64,000 nucleotides of DNA from Paludibaculum fermentans (GCF_015277775.1 NZ_CP063849.1:8571501-8635500), one strand, 5' to 3'; positions 27,093 to 37,269 are shown, numbered from the stretch's first letter. Program-made: numbers and translations. The notes: generated by a model not told the origin, from the letters alone.

Positions 27093-27842
27093 TCACTTGG
27101 CGCTGGCAATGGCCCGGCCCGCCGACCACGCTGCAATCTCGGCCAGAATCGCCGCTTCCACGCTCTTCCACACCACCGGATCGTTGTCCATCTTCCAGTG
27201 CGAAACGCCCATCCGGCGGCTGATCCAAGGGTAGTCCGACATGTCCACTGTCCGGAACAGATATGTGAACCGGACATTGCCCAGAATCGTGGTTCGAGCC
27301 GGGTCCATCGCCTTGATGCGCCCCTCGCCCTGAATCGGGCCCGGATCATGCTGATACAGATTCAGCGCCCGCGAGACGTTGGAGGGGATCCAGTCGTCAC
27401 CCCGCCCCACACTGTCCACCTGGATGGTCAGCCGCACGGGGATGCCCTGCTTCTTCAACTCGGAGGCCAGTTGCACACAGGCCGCTCCGCCGAAACTCTG
27501 CCCGTAGCAGATGAACTCGACGCTCTGCTTCTCCGCCGCGTCCAGCCTCCGGTTGCGGTTCTGGTCCAGTGCTTCCAGGATGAACTTCCTGACAGTCTTC
27601 CGGTCGTGGTTGCCTGCCGTCTCCACATAGACCCCCGGAAGCTGCTTTCGGCGCAGGTCGAGCGCTACCTTCCGCACGCTCCGCTTGTCGTTATCCCAGT
27701 GCTCCCAGGCGCCCAGGAACCCGACGATCAACAGGCTGCCGGGCGGCATGGGAGCCGGCGTGCGAATCTCCTTGCGGTCCAGACGCAGATCCGCCTTCAA
27801 CACCGTAGCCAGCAGCAGCAATAGAGCCCAGCACTTCTGCAT
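27093..27842 (-). CDS. secreted alpha/beta hydrolase-like protein with EF-hand-like loop
   Basis: 249 residues from the ATG at 27842, giving a signal peptide (MQKCWALLLLLATVLKA). The fold looks like an alpha/beta hydrolase: GSLLIVGFLGAWEHWD near the N terminus and the nucleophile elbow ICYGQSFGGAACVQLA with Ser in GQSFGG. An insertion before the elbow, LDQNRNRRLDAAEKQS, matches a 12-residue EF-hand calcium loop. The His of the triad may be in MGVSHWKMDN. Substrate unknown; an esterase or lipase role is possible. It lies 13 bases upstream of the Ada-like gene. Confidence 0.7.
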   Translation of the reverse strand: MQKCWALLLLLATVLKADLRLDRKEIRTPAPMPPGSLLIVGFLGAWEHWDNDKRSVRKVALDLRRKQLPGVYVETAGNHDRKTVRKFILEALDQNRNRRLDAAEKQSVEFICYGQSFGGAACVQLASELKKQGIPVRLTIQVDSVGRGDDWIPSNVSRALNLYQHDPGPIQGEGRIKAMDPARTTILGNVRFTYLFRTVDMSDYPWISRRMGVSHWKMDNDPVVWKSVEAAILAEIAAWSAGRAIASAK

Positions 27843-27949
27843 CGGTCTCAACCGGGACACGCAAGACAGCGCCCTGGAAGGAATGACGCACAACGCCGTC
27901 AATCCGGTTCAATTGAATAGTATCCGGCCCTCCATCCGGCGGCGCAAAG

Positions 27950-28405
27950 TCATTTGGGGCCGAAGATGGTCAGCCGGTGTCCGTCGGGATCTGTGAACGT
28001 CGCTGCCCACGATCCCGGCGAGACCTCCCGAGGTTCCTGGACAAAGCGGCAGCCCCGATCTTTCAACGCCGCAAACGACGCTAGGACGCCGTGTACCGAG
28101 AAAACCAGTTCCATCGCCCCTGCCCTCGGCTGGACCGCGCGCCCCAAAGGAACACTCAGGGCCAGCGTCACCGGACCTGCCGCGAAGAAGGTAAACTCCT
28201 CTGACGAACTCCGCAGCGGCAGTGAGACCACATCGCGGTAGAACGCAACCGATCGAGCCAGGTTGTCGACTCCAAACATCACCAGGGAAACCGTCGAGGG
28301 AAGATTCTCGTTGTGCGCCATACCGTGTCCTTTCGCAGACTCAGAAGGTGTTTGCGCCGCTGCGCCCATCGCGAGCAGCAGAAAAAGCGAAGCAGCTCTA
28401 TTCAT
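27950..28405 (-). CDS. secreted VOC (glyoxalase/bleomycin-resistance fold) protein
   Basis: 151 residues from the ATG at 28405 (a GTG three codons upstream is an alternative). A signal peptide (RAASLFLLLAMGAAAQ) precedes a single VOC module: VSLVMFGVDNLARSVAFYRDVVSLPL, then the paired beta-alpha-beta unit ending SWAATFTDPDGHRLTIFGPK. VOC proteins bind metals and small molecules as dimers; an exported single-module VOC protein is unusual but known in Acidobacteria. It lies 53 bases downstream of the AraC gene and is probably co-transcribed with it. Confidence 0.82.
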   Translation of the reverse strand: MNRAASLFLLLAMGAAAQTPSESAKGHGMAHNENLPSTVSLVMFGVDNLARSVAFYRDVVSLPLRSSSEEFTFFAAGPVTLALSVPLGRAVQPRAGAMELVFSVHGVLASFAALKDRGCRFVQEPREVSPGSWAATFTDPDGHRLTIFGPK

Positions 28406-28458
28406 GAGATTCACGATAGCCGCCTGGACGCCGGACGACTGTGCCGATCTTGCGAATT

Positions 28459-29352
28459 TCAGGACCGGCGGACGGCCGATGGCGTTACTCCGTACGCCTT
28501 GCGGAACGCCCGGCTGAAAGCGGAAGGACTATCAAAACCCGATGCGAGCCACGTCTCCGTGACCGTCTGGCCCGATCGCAATTGCGCGTGAGCGCGGCTC
28601 AGCCGCAAATGGGCCAGGTACCCATGCGGGGTCTGCTCGAAGACCTGAACGAAGGCGCGATGGAAATGATACCGCGAAAGACACGCGATCCGGGCTACTT
28701 CTTCCAGCGAAACAGCCCCGCCCGACTGGCCGTGCAGGAACTCACGGCCCTTCTCCAGGCGTCGAAAGAGCTCTTCCCGAGTGGAAGCCTTCACCGCCGG
28801 CACCCGGGCGACGCGGTTTCTGATCTGCTCGTAAAGCAGCAGGAGACGGTTCGAAAGCAGCAGGAACTCCTCTTCGAAGCCGCTGGGGAACAGTGTGGCG
28901 GCGCTCCGTTCCGCCATCATTTCGACCGCGCCGGTCATCACACCTTCCGCATCGCAGTGCAGCCGGGAAAGAAACGGCAGCGCCGGGGCCCGGCGCTGAG
29001 GATCCTCCAGCGAATCCTCGACTTGGCCTGTCGCGTCCTGGGCCGCTTCTTCCACAAACCCATCGCGGAAAAAGGCGCAGGCAGTCTCCACGCGTCGTTC
29101 CGAGTCGATGTTCATGGAGTATTTCTCTCCGGCGCCGAGAACCAGGAAGCTGGCTGGATCCACCACGAGTTCCTGCCCGTCCACAAGCCATGAGACGGAG
29201 CCCCTCAGCACGGTCTTGATGGACAACGGCCCGGCGAACTCCTCCACACGGTGCCGCCGCGCGCTGGCATGCAGCAGGACATTGTCCGCGCCGAACCGGG
29301 CGCCATCCGGAAACAGGAAGGGCTTCGAGCCATTTTGCAGGCGGGCGGCCAT
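28459..29352 (-). CDS. AraC family transcriptional regulator
   Basis: 297 residues. The N-terminal half is a cupin-like sensor (LSIKTVLRGSVSWLVDGQELVVDPASFLVLGAG), the C-terminal third is the double helix-turn-helix domain: SLEEVARIACLSRYHFHRAFVQ and TVTETWLASGFDSPSAFSRAFRKAYGVTPSAVRR, both intact. It heads a minus-strand series with the VOC, hydrolase and Ada-like genes and may regulate them; the effector is unknown. Confidence 0.92.
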   Translation of the reverse strand: MAARLQNGSKPFLFPDGARFGADNVLLHASARRHRVEEFAGPLSIKTVLRGSVSWLVDGQELVVDPASFLVLGAGEKYSMNIDSERRVETACAFFRDGFVEEAAQDATGQVEDSLEDPQRRAPALPFLSRLHCDAEGVMTGAVEMMAERSAATLFPSGFEEEFLLLSNRLLLLYEQIRNRVARVPAVKASTREELFRRLEKGREFLHGQSGGAVSLEEVARIACLSRYHFHRAFVQVFEQTPHGYLAHLRLSRAHAQLRSGQTVTETWLASGFDSPSAFSRAFRKAYGVTPSAVRRS

Positions 29353-29374
29353 ACAGGGCAGGGTAGCAGGGGAA

Positions 29375-29965
29375 TCAACCGGCGTCGGAAGTTGGGTTCT
29401 TCATCCCCAGCCATTCGAAGTACAGCTCATTCCGGATACCGACCCGCGCCAGTGCCCGCCCGACGGTCGCGTTCACCATGTCGTCCAGAGTCTTCGGACG
29501 CCCGTAGAACGCCGGCACCGGTGGGAAAATCACGGCTCCATGCTCCGCCGCCTCGCTCATCAGCCGCAGGTGCCCCTTGTGCAGCGGCGTCTCCCGCACC
29601 ATCAGTACCACCGGCCGGCCTTCCTTCAACTGGACGTCGGCCGCCCGCGCCACCAGGTCGGACGAGTAGCAGTTCGCCACCGCCGACAGGGTCTTGATCG
29701 AGCAAGGCGCCACAATCATCCCCAACGTCTCGAACGACCCGCTCGCAATCGATGCGCCGATATTCGCCGGCGGATGCACCACGCTCGCCAGCGCCTCCAC
29801 CTCCCGAGGTTGCCACTCTGTCTCCTGCGCAATCGTGGCGCGGCCCGCCGGGCTCACCACCAGGTGCGTCTCAATCGACTTGTCCCGGGCGAGCGTTTCC
29901 AGGATCCGGATGCCGAAGATGGCTCCCGAGGCTCCGGTGATGGCGACAATCAGGCGTTGTGGCAA
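29375..29965 (-). CDS. ubiX: flavin prenyltransferase UbiX
   Basis: 196 residues from a TTG at 29965 that has GGAG eight bases upstream; the frame also opens at another TTG at 30007, without a binding site. UbiX attaches dimethylallyl to FMN, making the prenylated flavin cofactor of UbiD-type decarboxylases. Seen: RLIVAITGASGAIFGIRILETL (FMN-binding start), VAPCSIKTLSAVANCYSSDLVARAADVQLKEGRPVVLMVRETPLH and the C-terminal FYGRPKTLDDMVNATVGRAL. No ubiD gene is adjacent in this window, so the partner must be elsewhere. Confidence 0.94.
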   Translation of the reverse strand: MPQRLIVAITGASGAIFGIRILETLARDKSIETHLVVSPAGRATIAQETEWQPREVEALASVVHPPANIGASIASGSFETLGMIVAPCSIKTLSAVANCYSSDLVARAADVQLKEGRPVVLMVRETPLHKGHLRLMSEAAEHGAVIFPPVPAFYGRPKTLDDMVNATVGRALARVGIRNELYFEWLGMKNPTSDAG

Positions 29966-30158
29966 TTCAAAAACTCCAACGGGACGTGTGTCTATCAGGG
30001 TAGCCAATCGCGCTGGATCGCCGCCGGCACAAACCTGTTGTCAAATCTGATCCCATTTCCCGATCCGCCGCGCGTATCTGTGCAGGAGCCCAGCCTGCCA
30101 GGCGCCATCCAAGGCACCGCCGGCCGGGCTCCTCCAAACAGAAAGGCTGGATCCCGAT

Positions 30159-30662
30159 ATGAAACTGGCAGCGCTGTGCCTGGCGCTGGTCCTGGGGGCA
30201 CTTTGTCCGCAGGCCGGCGCGTCGACTCTCCAACTCACCCAGGGCGGGTGGGACCAGGGCGGTCCCCTCACCATCCTCTTCACCGGCGTCGACACCGACC
30301 TCAGCGGCGGCATCGACACCGCCGAACTCACCGCGTTCTCCGCGTCGTTTCAGCTTGACGGCGGCGGCATCGCTACCCTGACCCTGGCCGACCTCGGCTC
30401 AGACGGCTTCTACTACGCTTCTCCCGCCGATTACTTCGTCAAGGCCGACGGCCCGCTCTATAGCCTGTACGAAATCGCGTTCGCCGGCAGCGTGTTCGGC
30501 GCTCTCTCTGACTCGACGAGCGTCGTTGCCATAACCGGCGCACCCCTCCAGGTAGACGGCGCGTCCGCCGTGCCCGAGCCCGGCACCGCGCTTATCGTCG
30601 GCCTGCCGTTGGTGCTGCTAGGCCTGCGCCGCCGCAAGTCCGCACCTCACTGCGGATCGTAG
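30159..30662 (+). CDS. PEP-CTERM sorting-domain protein with one EF-hand-like loop
   Basis: 167 residues: signal peptide (KLAALCLALVLGALCPQAGA), a beta-rich secreted middle, and a C-terminal sorting signal VPEPGTALIVGLPLVLLGLRRRK, i.e. the Pro-Glu-Pro motif, membrane helix and Arg cluster recognised by exosortase. Near residue 45 the stretch DTDLSGGIDTAEL fits the 12-residue EF-hand loop exactly at positions 1, 3, 5, 8 and 12. Such proteins are associated with exopolysaccharide production and surface attachment. The genome is therefore expected to encode an exosortase. Its 3' end overlaps the convergent DUF1080 gene by 16 bases. Confidence 0.85.
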   Translation: MKLAALCLALVLGALCPQAGASTLQLTQGGWDQGGPLTILFTGVDTDLSGGIDTAELTAFSASFQLDGGGIATLTLADLGSDGFYYASPADYFVKADGPLYSLYEIAFAGSVFGALSDSTSVVAITGAPLQVDGASAVPEPGTALIVGLPLVLLGLRRRKSAPHCGS

Positions 30663-31477
30663 CCCCTCAGCCGCCGCACCCAGATGTTCCGGAACCGCAC
30701 CGCGTTGCCGTGGTTCTGCAACGAAAGCGCCTCTTCCGGAGCATGCGGCGCATAAGTGGCGACCTTCGCATGGATCGCTCGCCCAATCACTTCCTGCCGG
30801 TTGTGCATCAGTACGCCGTTGTGGAACAACGTGATGTAGGCCGGCTTCACAACCTTATCGCCGTCGAACTTGGGCGCCTCGAACACGATGTCGTAGACGT
30901 TCCACTCGCCGGCCTTCCGCGTCGCATTCACCATCGGCGGCCATTGGCCATAGATGGAAGCGGCCTGCCCGTCGGCATAGGTCAGATCCTGGTATGAATC
31001 CAACACCTGGATCTCATAGCGGCCCATGATCTCCACCCCGCTGTTCCCACGGCTCTGGCTGGTGCCGGACACATCGGCCAGCTCCTGCCACTCGATGTGG
31101 TACTGTGCGTCGCCGAACTTCTCCTTGGTCGCGATGCCGCCCTTACCCGGCACCACTTCCACATAGCCGTTCTCCACCTTCCACTCCGGCGGACCTTCCT
31201 TGCCGCCGCGCAGCTTGGCGACCCATTGCGACAGATCCTTGCCGTCAAACAGCACAATCGCGTCCGAGGGCGCGCCGCCGGGCTGGGTGGCCGCCGTCAC
31301 CTTCGGCGGATGCTTTCGCGTATTGTCGTGCACGCGCCATTTCTGGCCCGGAATCAGCGGAGTATCGTCGTAGCCGAGGTCCCTGTTCTTGTGGGCGGCC
31401 TCCTGGCTGAAGCAGGCCGTGGCTGTCAATGCGGTAAGCAGGATGAAATGGAGCGGCTTGGGTCGAGAGAAGATCAT
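30647..31477 (-). CDS. secreted DUF1080 protein (3-keto-disaccharide hydrolase family)
   Basis: 276 residues with a signal peptide (FILLTALTATACFSQ). The family (PF06439) has a concanavalin-like jelly roll, and characterised members act on 3-keto-glycosides or bind sugars. Hallmarks: SDAIVLFDGKDLSQWVAK, EWKVENGYVEVVPGKGGIATKEKFGDAQYHIEW, GNSGVEIMGRYEIQVLDSY, and GEWNVYDIVFEAPKF. A second copy of the same subfamily is at 51304-52146; both share the start TDTP/DDTP, the DGQA..IYGQWPP stretch and the end RFRNIWVRxL. A terminator separates it from aceE upstream. Confidence 0.9.
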   Translation of the reverse strand: MIFSRPKPLHFILLTALTATACFSQEAAHKNRDLGYDDTPLIPGQKWRVHDNTRKHPPKVTAATQPGGAPSDAIVLFDGKDLSQWVAKLRGGKEGPPEWKVENGYVEVVPGKGGIATKEKFGDAQYHIEWQELADVSGTSQSRGNSGVEIMGRYEIQVLDSYQDLTYADGQAASIYGQWPPMVNATRKAGEWNVYDIVFEAPKFDGDKVVKPAYITLFHNGVLMHNRQEVIGRAIHAKVATYAPHAPEEALSLQNHGNAVRFRNIWVRRLRGYDPQ

Positions 31478-31541
31478 GTTTAACCTGACCTCGACATCAT
31501 ATTACGGCGGGCGGCTTCAGCGGGCGGCGTGCGTCCAGACG

Positions 31542-31582
31542 CAAAACGGGGGCGTGCATCCAAATGGATCCACGCCCCCGTC
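31542..31582 (-). terminator. rho-independent terminator after aceE
   Basis: Read on the minus strand, GACGGGGGCGTG pairs with CACGCCCCCGTT, and an inner GATCC/GGATG stem closes a loop of a few bases; TTTT follows. It begins 12 bases beyond the aceE stop and separates aceE from the downstream DUF1080 gene. Confidence 0.88.
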
Positions 31583-31593
31583 CTGAACTTAAA

Positions 31594-34277
31594 CTAATTG
31601 CGAGCCGCGTTCTTCTTCTCGGGATCAATGCCCAATTCAAAGATCGCCTGCTGCGCCTTATGCGCATCGAACTGGCCCCAGCGCGAAAGCTGCGAAATCG
31701 TCGCCGTGACAATCGACTCCGCATCCACTTCAAAGAAGCGCCGCAGGTAAGGACGCGATTCGCTGCGCCCGAAACCGTCGGTGCCCAATGACGTCAGGCG
31801 CCCGCTCAGCCAGGGGGAAAGCTGGTCAGAGATCACCTTCATATAGTCGCTGGCGGCCACAATGGCCCCTGTGTGCCTTCCATCACCTGCTGGATATACG
31901 GCCTGCGGGCCGGCTCAGCCGGATGCAGGCGGTTCCAGCGGTCCGTATCCAGCGCTTCACGCCGCAGTTCGTTGTAACTGGTGACGCTCCACACATCGGC
32001 CGGAATCTGGAACTTCTCCCACAGGATTTTCTGCGCGCGCAGGGCCTCGTTCAACATCGAGGCGCTGCCCCACAGTTGAGCCTTCGCCGGACCGTTCTCG
32101 CTGGCATGGACCCTGTAGATGCCCTTCAGGATCCCTTCGCGGGAGCCCTCCGGCATCGCCGGCTGCGCATAATTCTCATTGCACAGCGTCAGGTAGTAGA
32201 AGACGTCTTCGTTCTGGCCGTACATGCGATGCAGGCCTTCCTGGATGATTGTCGCGATCTCGTACGCGTAGGCAGGATCGTAACTCACGCAGTTCGGCAC
32301 CGTCGACGCCAGCACGTGGCTGTGACCGTCTTCGTGCTGCAGGCCCTCGCCGTTCAGAGTCGTCCGGCCGGCCGTCGCGCCCAGCAGGAAGCCGCGTCCG
32401 CGCGAATCGCCGAACGCCCAGATGGCGTCGCCTACGCGCTGGAACCCGAACATCGAGTAGTAGATGTAGAACGGAATCATCGGGATGCCGTAGTTGGCAT
32501 AGGCCGTGCCCGCCGCCGTAAAGCTGGCCAGGGAACCCGCCTCGTTGATGCCTTCTTCCAGCACCTGCCCGTCCGTGGCTTCCTTGTAGTAGAGGAACTG
32601 CTCGCTGTCCACCGGCTTATACAGCTGGCCGGAAGGAGCATAGATCGAGATCTGGCGGAACAGGCTTTCCATGCCGAACGTGCGGGCTTCGTCCGGAATA
32701 ATCGGAACCACCAGCTTGCCCAGCACCTTGTCCTTCAGCAACTGCTTCAGGATTGCCACGAAAGCCATCGTCGTCGACACCGGACGGCCGCCGCTGCCCA
32801 CCAGGGAGTCGTTGAATTCCTCCGCGGGCGGAGTCTCGAGGTGCACCGGCTTCACCTGCCGGATCGGCAGGGGCCCGCCCAGCACCTTGCGGCGCTCCTT
32901 CAGATACTTCATCTCCGGCGAGTCTTCGGAAGGCCGGTAGAACGAAACGGTGTGAACAGTCTCTTCGGGAATCGGAACCTGGAAGCGCTCGCGCAGCTTC
33001 AAGAGTTCGTTCTCGTTCATCTTCTTCTGCTGGTGCGTCGTGTTGCGGCCCTCACCAGCCTCACCCATGCCGTAGCCCTTGACGGTCTTGGCCAGGATCA
33101 CCGTCGGCCCGCCCGTGTGCTCGTAGGCCTTCTTGTAGGCGTTGTATACCTTTACCGGATCATGCCCGCCGCGCCGCAGGGCGAAGATCTCGTCGTCGGT
33201 CATGTCCTCGACCAGCGCGAGCAGTTCCGGGTACTTGCCAAAGAACTCGCTGCGGACATAGGCGCCGCCGCGTGCCTTGAAGCTCTGGAATTCGCCGTCC
33301 ACGCACTCATGCATGCGCCGGATCAGCAGGCCGGTCTTGTCCTTCTCCATCAACCGGTCCCAGTCGCTGCCCCAAACCAGCTTGATCACGTTCCACTGGA
33401 AGCCCCGGAAGACACCTTCCAGTTCCTGCATAATGTTGCCGTTGCCCCGTACCGGGCCGTCCAGCCGCTGCAGGTTGCAGTTGATCACGAAGATCAGGTT
33501 GTCCAGCTTCTCGTTGGCCGCGATCTGCAGCGCGCCGCGCGATTCGGGCTCATCCATCTCGCCGTCACCCAGGAACGCCCAGATCTTGCGGTTCGTCTTC
33601 GGCAACAACCCACGATTTTCCAGGTACTTACAAAAGCGAGCCTGGTAGATGGCGTTGATCGGCCCCAACCCCATGCTGACGGTCGGGAACTGCCAGAAGT
33701 CCGGCATCAGCCAGGGATGCGGATAGGAGCTCAAACCGGGGGTCTCGCGCAGTTCGTGCCGGAAATTCTTCAGGTGCTCTTCGCTCAGGCGCCCTTCCAG
33801 GAACGCCCGCGAGTACATGCCCGGCGAGGCGTGGCCCTGAAAGTAGACTAGATCGCCCGGCTGATCCCCGCTCTCCGACGGGATGGACCCGCGGAAAAAG
33901 TGGTTCATGCCCACTTCGTAAAGCGTGGCCGAAGAGGCAAAGGTGGAGATATGGCCGCCGATGCCGTCGTCGTACTTGTTGGCACGCACGACCATCGCCA
34001 CGGCATTCCACCGCACAATGCTCTTGATGCGCCGCTCCAACTCCCGGTCACCTGGGTAAGGGACCTCATCATCCACCGCGATGGTGTTCAGGTAGGGCGT
34101 GGTGACGCCAAGGGCGGCAGGCACGCCCTGGGTTGCTGCAGTCACGGCGAGGCGTTCGAGCAGGTAGCGAGCCCGCTCCGGGCCGCCCTCTTCGATCACC
34201 TGATCGAGTGCTTCGAGCCATTCCTGCGTCTCAACAGGATTCAAGTCTTCCGGCTTTTCTACTTTGTTTCTGAGCAT
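31594..34277 (-). CDS. aceE: pyruvate dehydrogenase E1 component, homodimeric type; reading frame broken near the 3' end
   Basis: The large thiamine-diphosphate E1 of the pyruvate dehydrogenase complex, decarboxylating pyruvate and acetylating lipoyl-E2. The first frame (34277-31839, 812 residues) has GDGEMDEPESRGALQIAANE and NCNLQRLDGPVRGN (ThDP site), KTVKGYGMGEAGEGRN and GRTTLNGEGLQHEDGHSH. It ends abruptly in GPLWPPATI. The missing C terminus continues in another frame (31860-31594): VAASDYMKVI ... SLGTDGFGRSESRPYLRRFFEVDAE, the standard AceE ending. Joined, the length is about 890, as expected. The break is at about 31861-31871 in a GGGGCC run, consistent with one lost base (genuine mutation or assembly error). 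No E2/E3 genes are adjacent. Start ATG at 34277 lacks a clear Shine-Dalgarno. Confidence 0.9.
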
Positions 34278-34431
34278 GGGATCCAGAGGGGACAGCTAGT
34301 TTGATTTTACCCTGATTCCGGTGGCGTACGGGGTCCACTTAATCGATGCATAAACTTGGCGATAGGACGCGGGGAACGGCGAAAGAAGGGCGGACCCGAA
34401 CCCGGGGCCCGCAACGGCGCTCCTCACCAGC

Positions 34432-35268
34432 TTAATCCGGACTCGGCAGGCTTGGGGGCGGCGGGTCTCCCAGCCATTCCGGATCCTGTCCCACATAGTC
34501 CAGCACCGCGATCAGCGAACGCTGGTAAAACGCGGCCAGAACGGGATCCACTTCCCCCAGTGCCGCCAGTTGGTTCAGCACCGCCGGACGCCGTGACATC
34601 GACCCCGGGCTCAGCCACGCTTTCCGGCCATGCGCCCGCTGGCTCCGAATCGCCATCTCGACGACGAGGCCCAGTATCCGCCGGGCCTCCAACTGGTTGA
34701 GTCCCGACGCGCGCAGACTCCGCATCGCCCCATCCAGCACCGGCGAGAGCAGCGAGTTGGCCGCCATCAGGCCCGCACCGTACAGCGCCTTGGAGTGCGG
34801 CTTCAATTCAATGCAACTCAATTCGGCCTGGGTGGCCCATCGGCTCAGCATCCGCACCGCGACCGGATCGCCCTCAATCACCAGCACTCCCTGATCTCGC
34901 GAAGGCGCCAGCGCGATCGAACCCACCGCCGCGCGAAGCGCCCGCATCGGCTGCAGCGCCGAGGCGTCCAAATCATCGTCGATCAACGCCAGAACCTTCG
35001 ATTTCCACACCACCGGAGCGTCCCGCAGCAGTTCCAGGATCGCCGGCAACTCCAGCGCCGAAGCTTGAATCAGTACCAGCCGACACTGATTAAGCTCCCT
35101 CGCGTCGGCCGGCCGGCCCGCTCGCAGCGCGTTCGCATAGCGGGAGGCCAGGCGGCGGCTCGACGCCACCACCGGCCCAAGATCGCGGACAAGAGAGGGA
35201 TACCGTGTCAGCGGAGATTCAATCATTCGCCCCGAGGCGATCAGTCCCACCGGCAGGTGTTTGCTCAT
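34432..35268 (-). CDS. Rossmann-like/DUF2520 domain protein
   Basis: 278 residues. The N-terminal half looks like a decayed Rossmann dinucleotide fold ([18 protein letters not shown] in place of the usual GxGxxG start), and the C-terminal part matches DUF2520: [29 protein letters not shown] and [18 protein letters not shown]. Most family members are annotated as NADP-dependent oxidoreductase-like proteins; the activity is unknown. The start at 35268 lies inside the end of uvrB, a 50-base overlap in a different frame; the internal ATG at 35226 would shorten the fold and is less likely. Glycine loss in the loop suggests weak or no dinucleotide binding. Confidence 0.75.
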   Translation of the reverse strand: MSKHLPVGLIASGRMIESPLTRYPSLVRDLGPVVASSRRLASRYANALRAGRPADARELNQCRLVLIQASALELPAILELLRDAPVVWKSKVLALIDDDLDASALQPMRALRAAVGSIALAPSRDQGVLVIEGDPVAVRMLSRWATQAELSCIELKPHSKALYGAGLMAANSLLSPVLDGAMRSLRASGLNQLEARRILGLVVEMAIRSQRAHGRKAWLSPGSMSRRPAVLNQLAALGEVDPVLAAFYQRSLIAVLDYVGQDPEWLGDPPPPSLPSPD

Positions 35269-37246
35269 AGGGAGTTGGCGACTTCAATGCCTTGACTCGA
35301 TCACGATACTGCGCCGCCTTCTCGAATTCAAATGCTTTCGCAGCTTCCCGCATCTTCCGCTCGAGATCCTCTATCAGGTTGTTTCGCTGCTCCAGGCTCA
35401 ACAGCTCCACTTCCTCATCGCCAGCCAGCGGCGGAGTGACGTAATCCATCTCCGCTACCGCAATCAGACTCATATCGATCGGTTTCACGATCGACTGCGG
35501 CGTGATGTTGTTCTCGACGTTGTAATCCACCTGGATGCGCCGCCGGCGGTCCGTCTCTGAAATCGCCCGCTTCATGCTGTCTGTCATCACATCCGCATAG
35601 AGAATCGCCCGGCCGTTCAAATGCCGTGCCGCGCGTCCAATCGTCTGGATCAACGAGCCCATCGATCGCAGGAAGCCTTCCTTGTCCGCGTCCAGAATCG
35701 CCACCAGCGAAACCTCGGGCAGGTCCAGCCCTTCCCGCAACAGATTCACGCCGATCAGTACATCGATGTCGCCGCGCCGCAGATCCCGCAGGATCTTCAC
35801 GCGATCCAGCGCCGACACCTCCGAGTGCATGTATGCGTTCTTGACACCCAATTCGGCGTAATACTCGTGCAGGTCCTCCGCCATCCGCTTCGTCAGCGTC
35901 GTGATCAGCACCCGCTCGTTCTCCGCCACCCGCTTCCGGATCTCGTGCAGCAGATCGTCCACCTGCCCCTTGATCGGCCGCACCTCCACCGGCGGATCCA
36001 CCAGGCCCGTCGGACGGATCACCTGCTCCACCACCACCCCGGCCGTCCGTTTCAATTCGAACGGGCCCGGCGTCGCCGACACATACAGCGTCTGGTGCAC
36101 GCGGTTCTCAAACTCCTCGAATGTCAGCGGCCGGTTGTCCAGCGCGCTGGGCAGCCGGAAGCCGAAGTTGACCAGTGTGTTCTTGCGCGACCGGTCGCCA
36201 TGATACATGCCCCCGATCTGCGGCACCGTCTGGTGGCTCTCGTCGATCATCAGCAGCGCATCGGCCGGCAGGTAATCCAGCAGCGTCGGCGGCGGCTCGC
36301 CCGGCAGCCGCCCGCTGAAGTGCCGCGAATAGTTCTCGATCCCGTGGCAATAGCCCATCTGCCGGATCATCTCCAGGTCGAACATCGTCCGCTGGTACAG
36401 CCTCTGCGCCTCGATCAGCTTGCCCTGCTTCTCCAGTTCCTTATGCCACCACGCCAGTTCCTGCTCGATGCTCGCCACCGCCTCCTGCTTCGTCTCCGGA
36501 GGCATCACATAGTGTGTCTTCGGGTAGATGGGCAGCCGCACATAGCTTTCCTTCACCTGCCCCAGCAGCGGATCGATCTTCGACAGCGCCTCGATCTCGT
36601 CGCCCCACAGCTCAATCCGGTACGCGTCGTCGTCATAGGTGGGCCAGATCTCAATCACGTCGCCCCGCACCCGGAACGTCCCGCGCCGGAAGTCGAAGTC
36701 ATTGCGCTCGTAGAGGATCTCCACCAGCTTCGACGTGATCTGCTCGCGCGGCATCCTGTGACCCTTCTCCAGCATCAGCAGCATGCCGTAGTAAGCTTCC
36801 GGCGAGCCCAGGCCATAAATACAGCTCACGCTGGCCACAATGATGCAATCCCGCCGCTCGAACAGCGTCTTGGTTGCCGCCAGCCGCAGTTTGTCCAGTT
36901 CGTCGTTGACCGTCGCTTCTTTCTCGATATACGTATCCGAAGCCGGTACATACGCCTCGGGCTGGTAGTAGTCGTAGTAGCTGACAAAATACTCGACGGC
37001 GTTGTGAGGAAAGAAGGTTTTGAACTCCTGGTACAACTGCGCTGCCAGGATCTTGTTATGCGCCATGACCAGCGCGGGCCGCTCCGTCTCCTGGATCACC
37101 TTCGCCATCGTGAAGGTCTTGCCGGATCCGGTCACGCCCAGCAGCACCTGATGCTGCTCGCCGTCATTGATTCCTCTTACGATCTGTTCAATCGCCTGGG
37201 GCTGATCGCCCCGCGGTTCGTAGTCGATGCCGAGCCGGTATGCCAC
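35219..37246 (-). CDS. uvrB: excinuclease ABC subunit UvrB
   Basis: 675 residues from a GTG, the normal UvrB length. UvrB is the damage-verifying helicase-like subunit of nucleotide excision repair. Seen: [19 protein letters not shown], Walker [16 protein letters not shown], the beta-hairpin region [72 protein letters not shown]-type motif (starts [10 protein letters not shown]), QTIGRAARH, and the C-terminal UVR motif [28 protein letters not shown] that contacts UvrC. Upstream space to the BrkB gene is 23 bases. The 3' end overlaps the DUF2520 gene. Confidence 0.98.
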   Translation of the reverse strand: MAYRLGIDYEPRGDQPQAIEQIVRGINDGEQHQVLLGVTGSGKTFTMAKVIQETERPALVMAHNKILAAQLYQEFKTFFPHNAVEYFVSYYDYYQPEAYVPASDTYIEKEATVNDELDKLRLAATKTLFERRDCIIVASVSCIYGLGSPEAYYGMLLMLEKGHRMPREQITSKLVEILYERNDFDFRRGTFRVRGDVIEIWPTYDDDAYRIELWGDEIEALSKIDPLLGQVKESYVRLPIYPKTHYVMPPETKQEAVASIEQELAWWHKELEKQGKLIEAQRLYQRTMFDLEMIRQMGYCHGIENYSRHFSGRLPGEPPPTLLDYLPADALLMIDESHQTVPQIGGMYHGDRSRKNTLVNFGFRLPSALDNRPLTFEEFENRVHQTLYVSATPGPFELKRTAGVVVEQVIRPTGLVDPPVEVRPIKGQVDDLLHEIRKRVAENERVLITTLTKRMAEDLHEYYAELGVKNAYMHSEVSALDRVKILRDLRRGDIDVLIGVNLLREGLDLPEVSLVAILDADKEGFLRSMGSLIQTIGRAARHLNGRAILYADVMTDSMKRAISETDRRRRIQVDYNVENNITPQSIVKPIDMSLIAVAEMDYVTPPLAGDEEVELLSLEQRNNLIEDLERKMREAAKAFEFEKAAQYRDRVKALKSPTPYEQTPAGGTDRLGAND

Positions 37247-37269
37247 GATTCCCAGTATAGGGACCGCGC

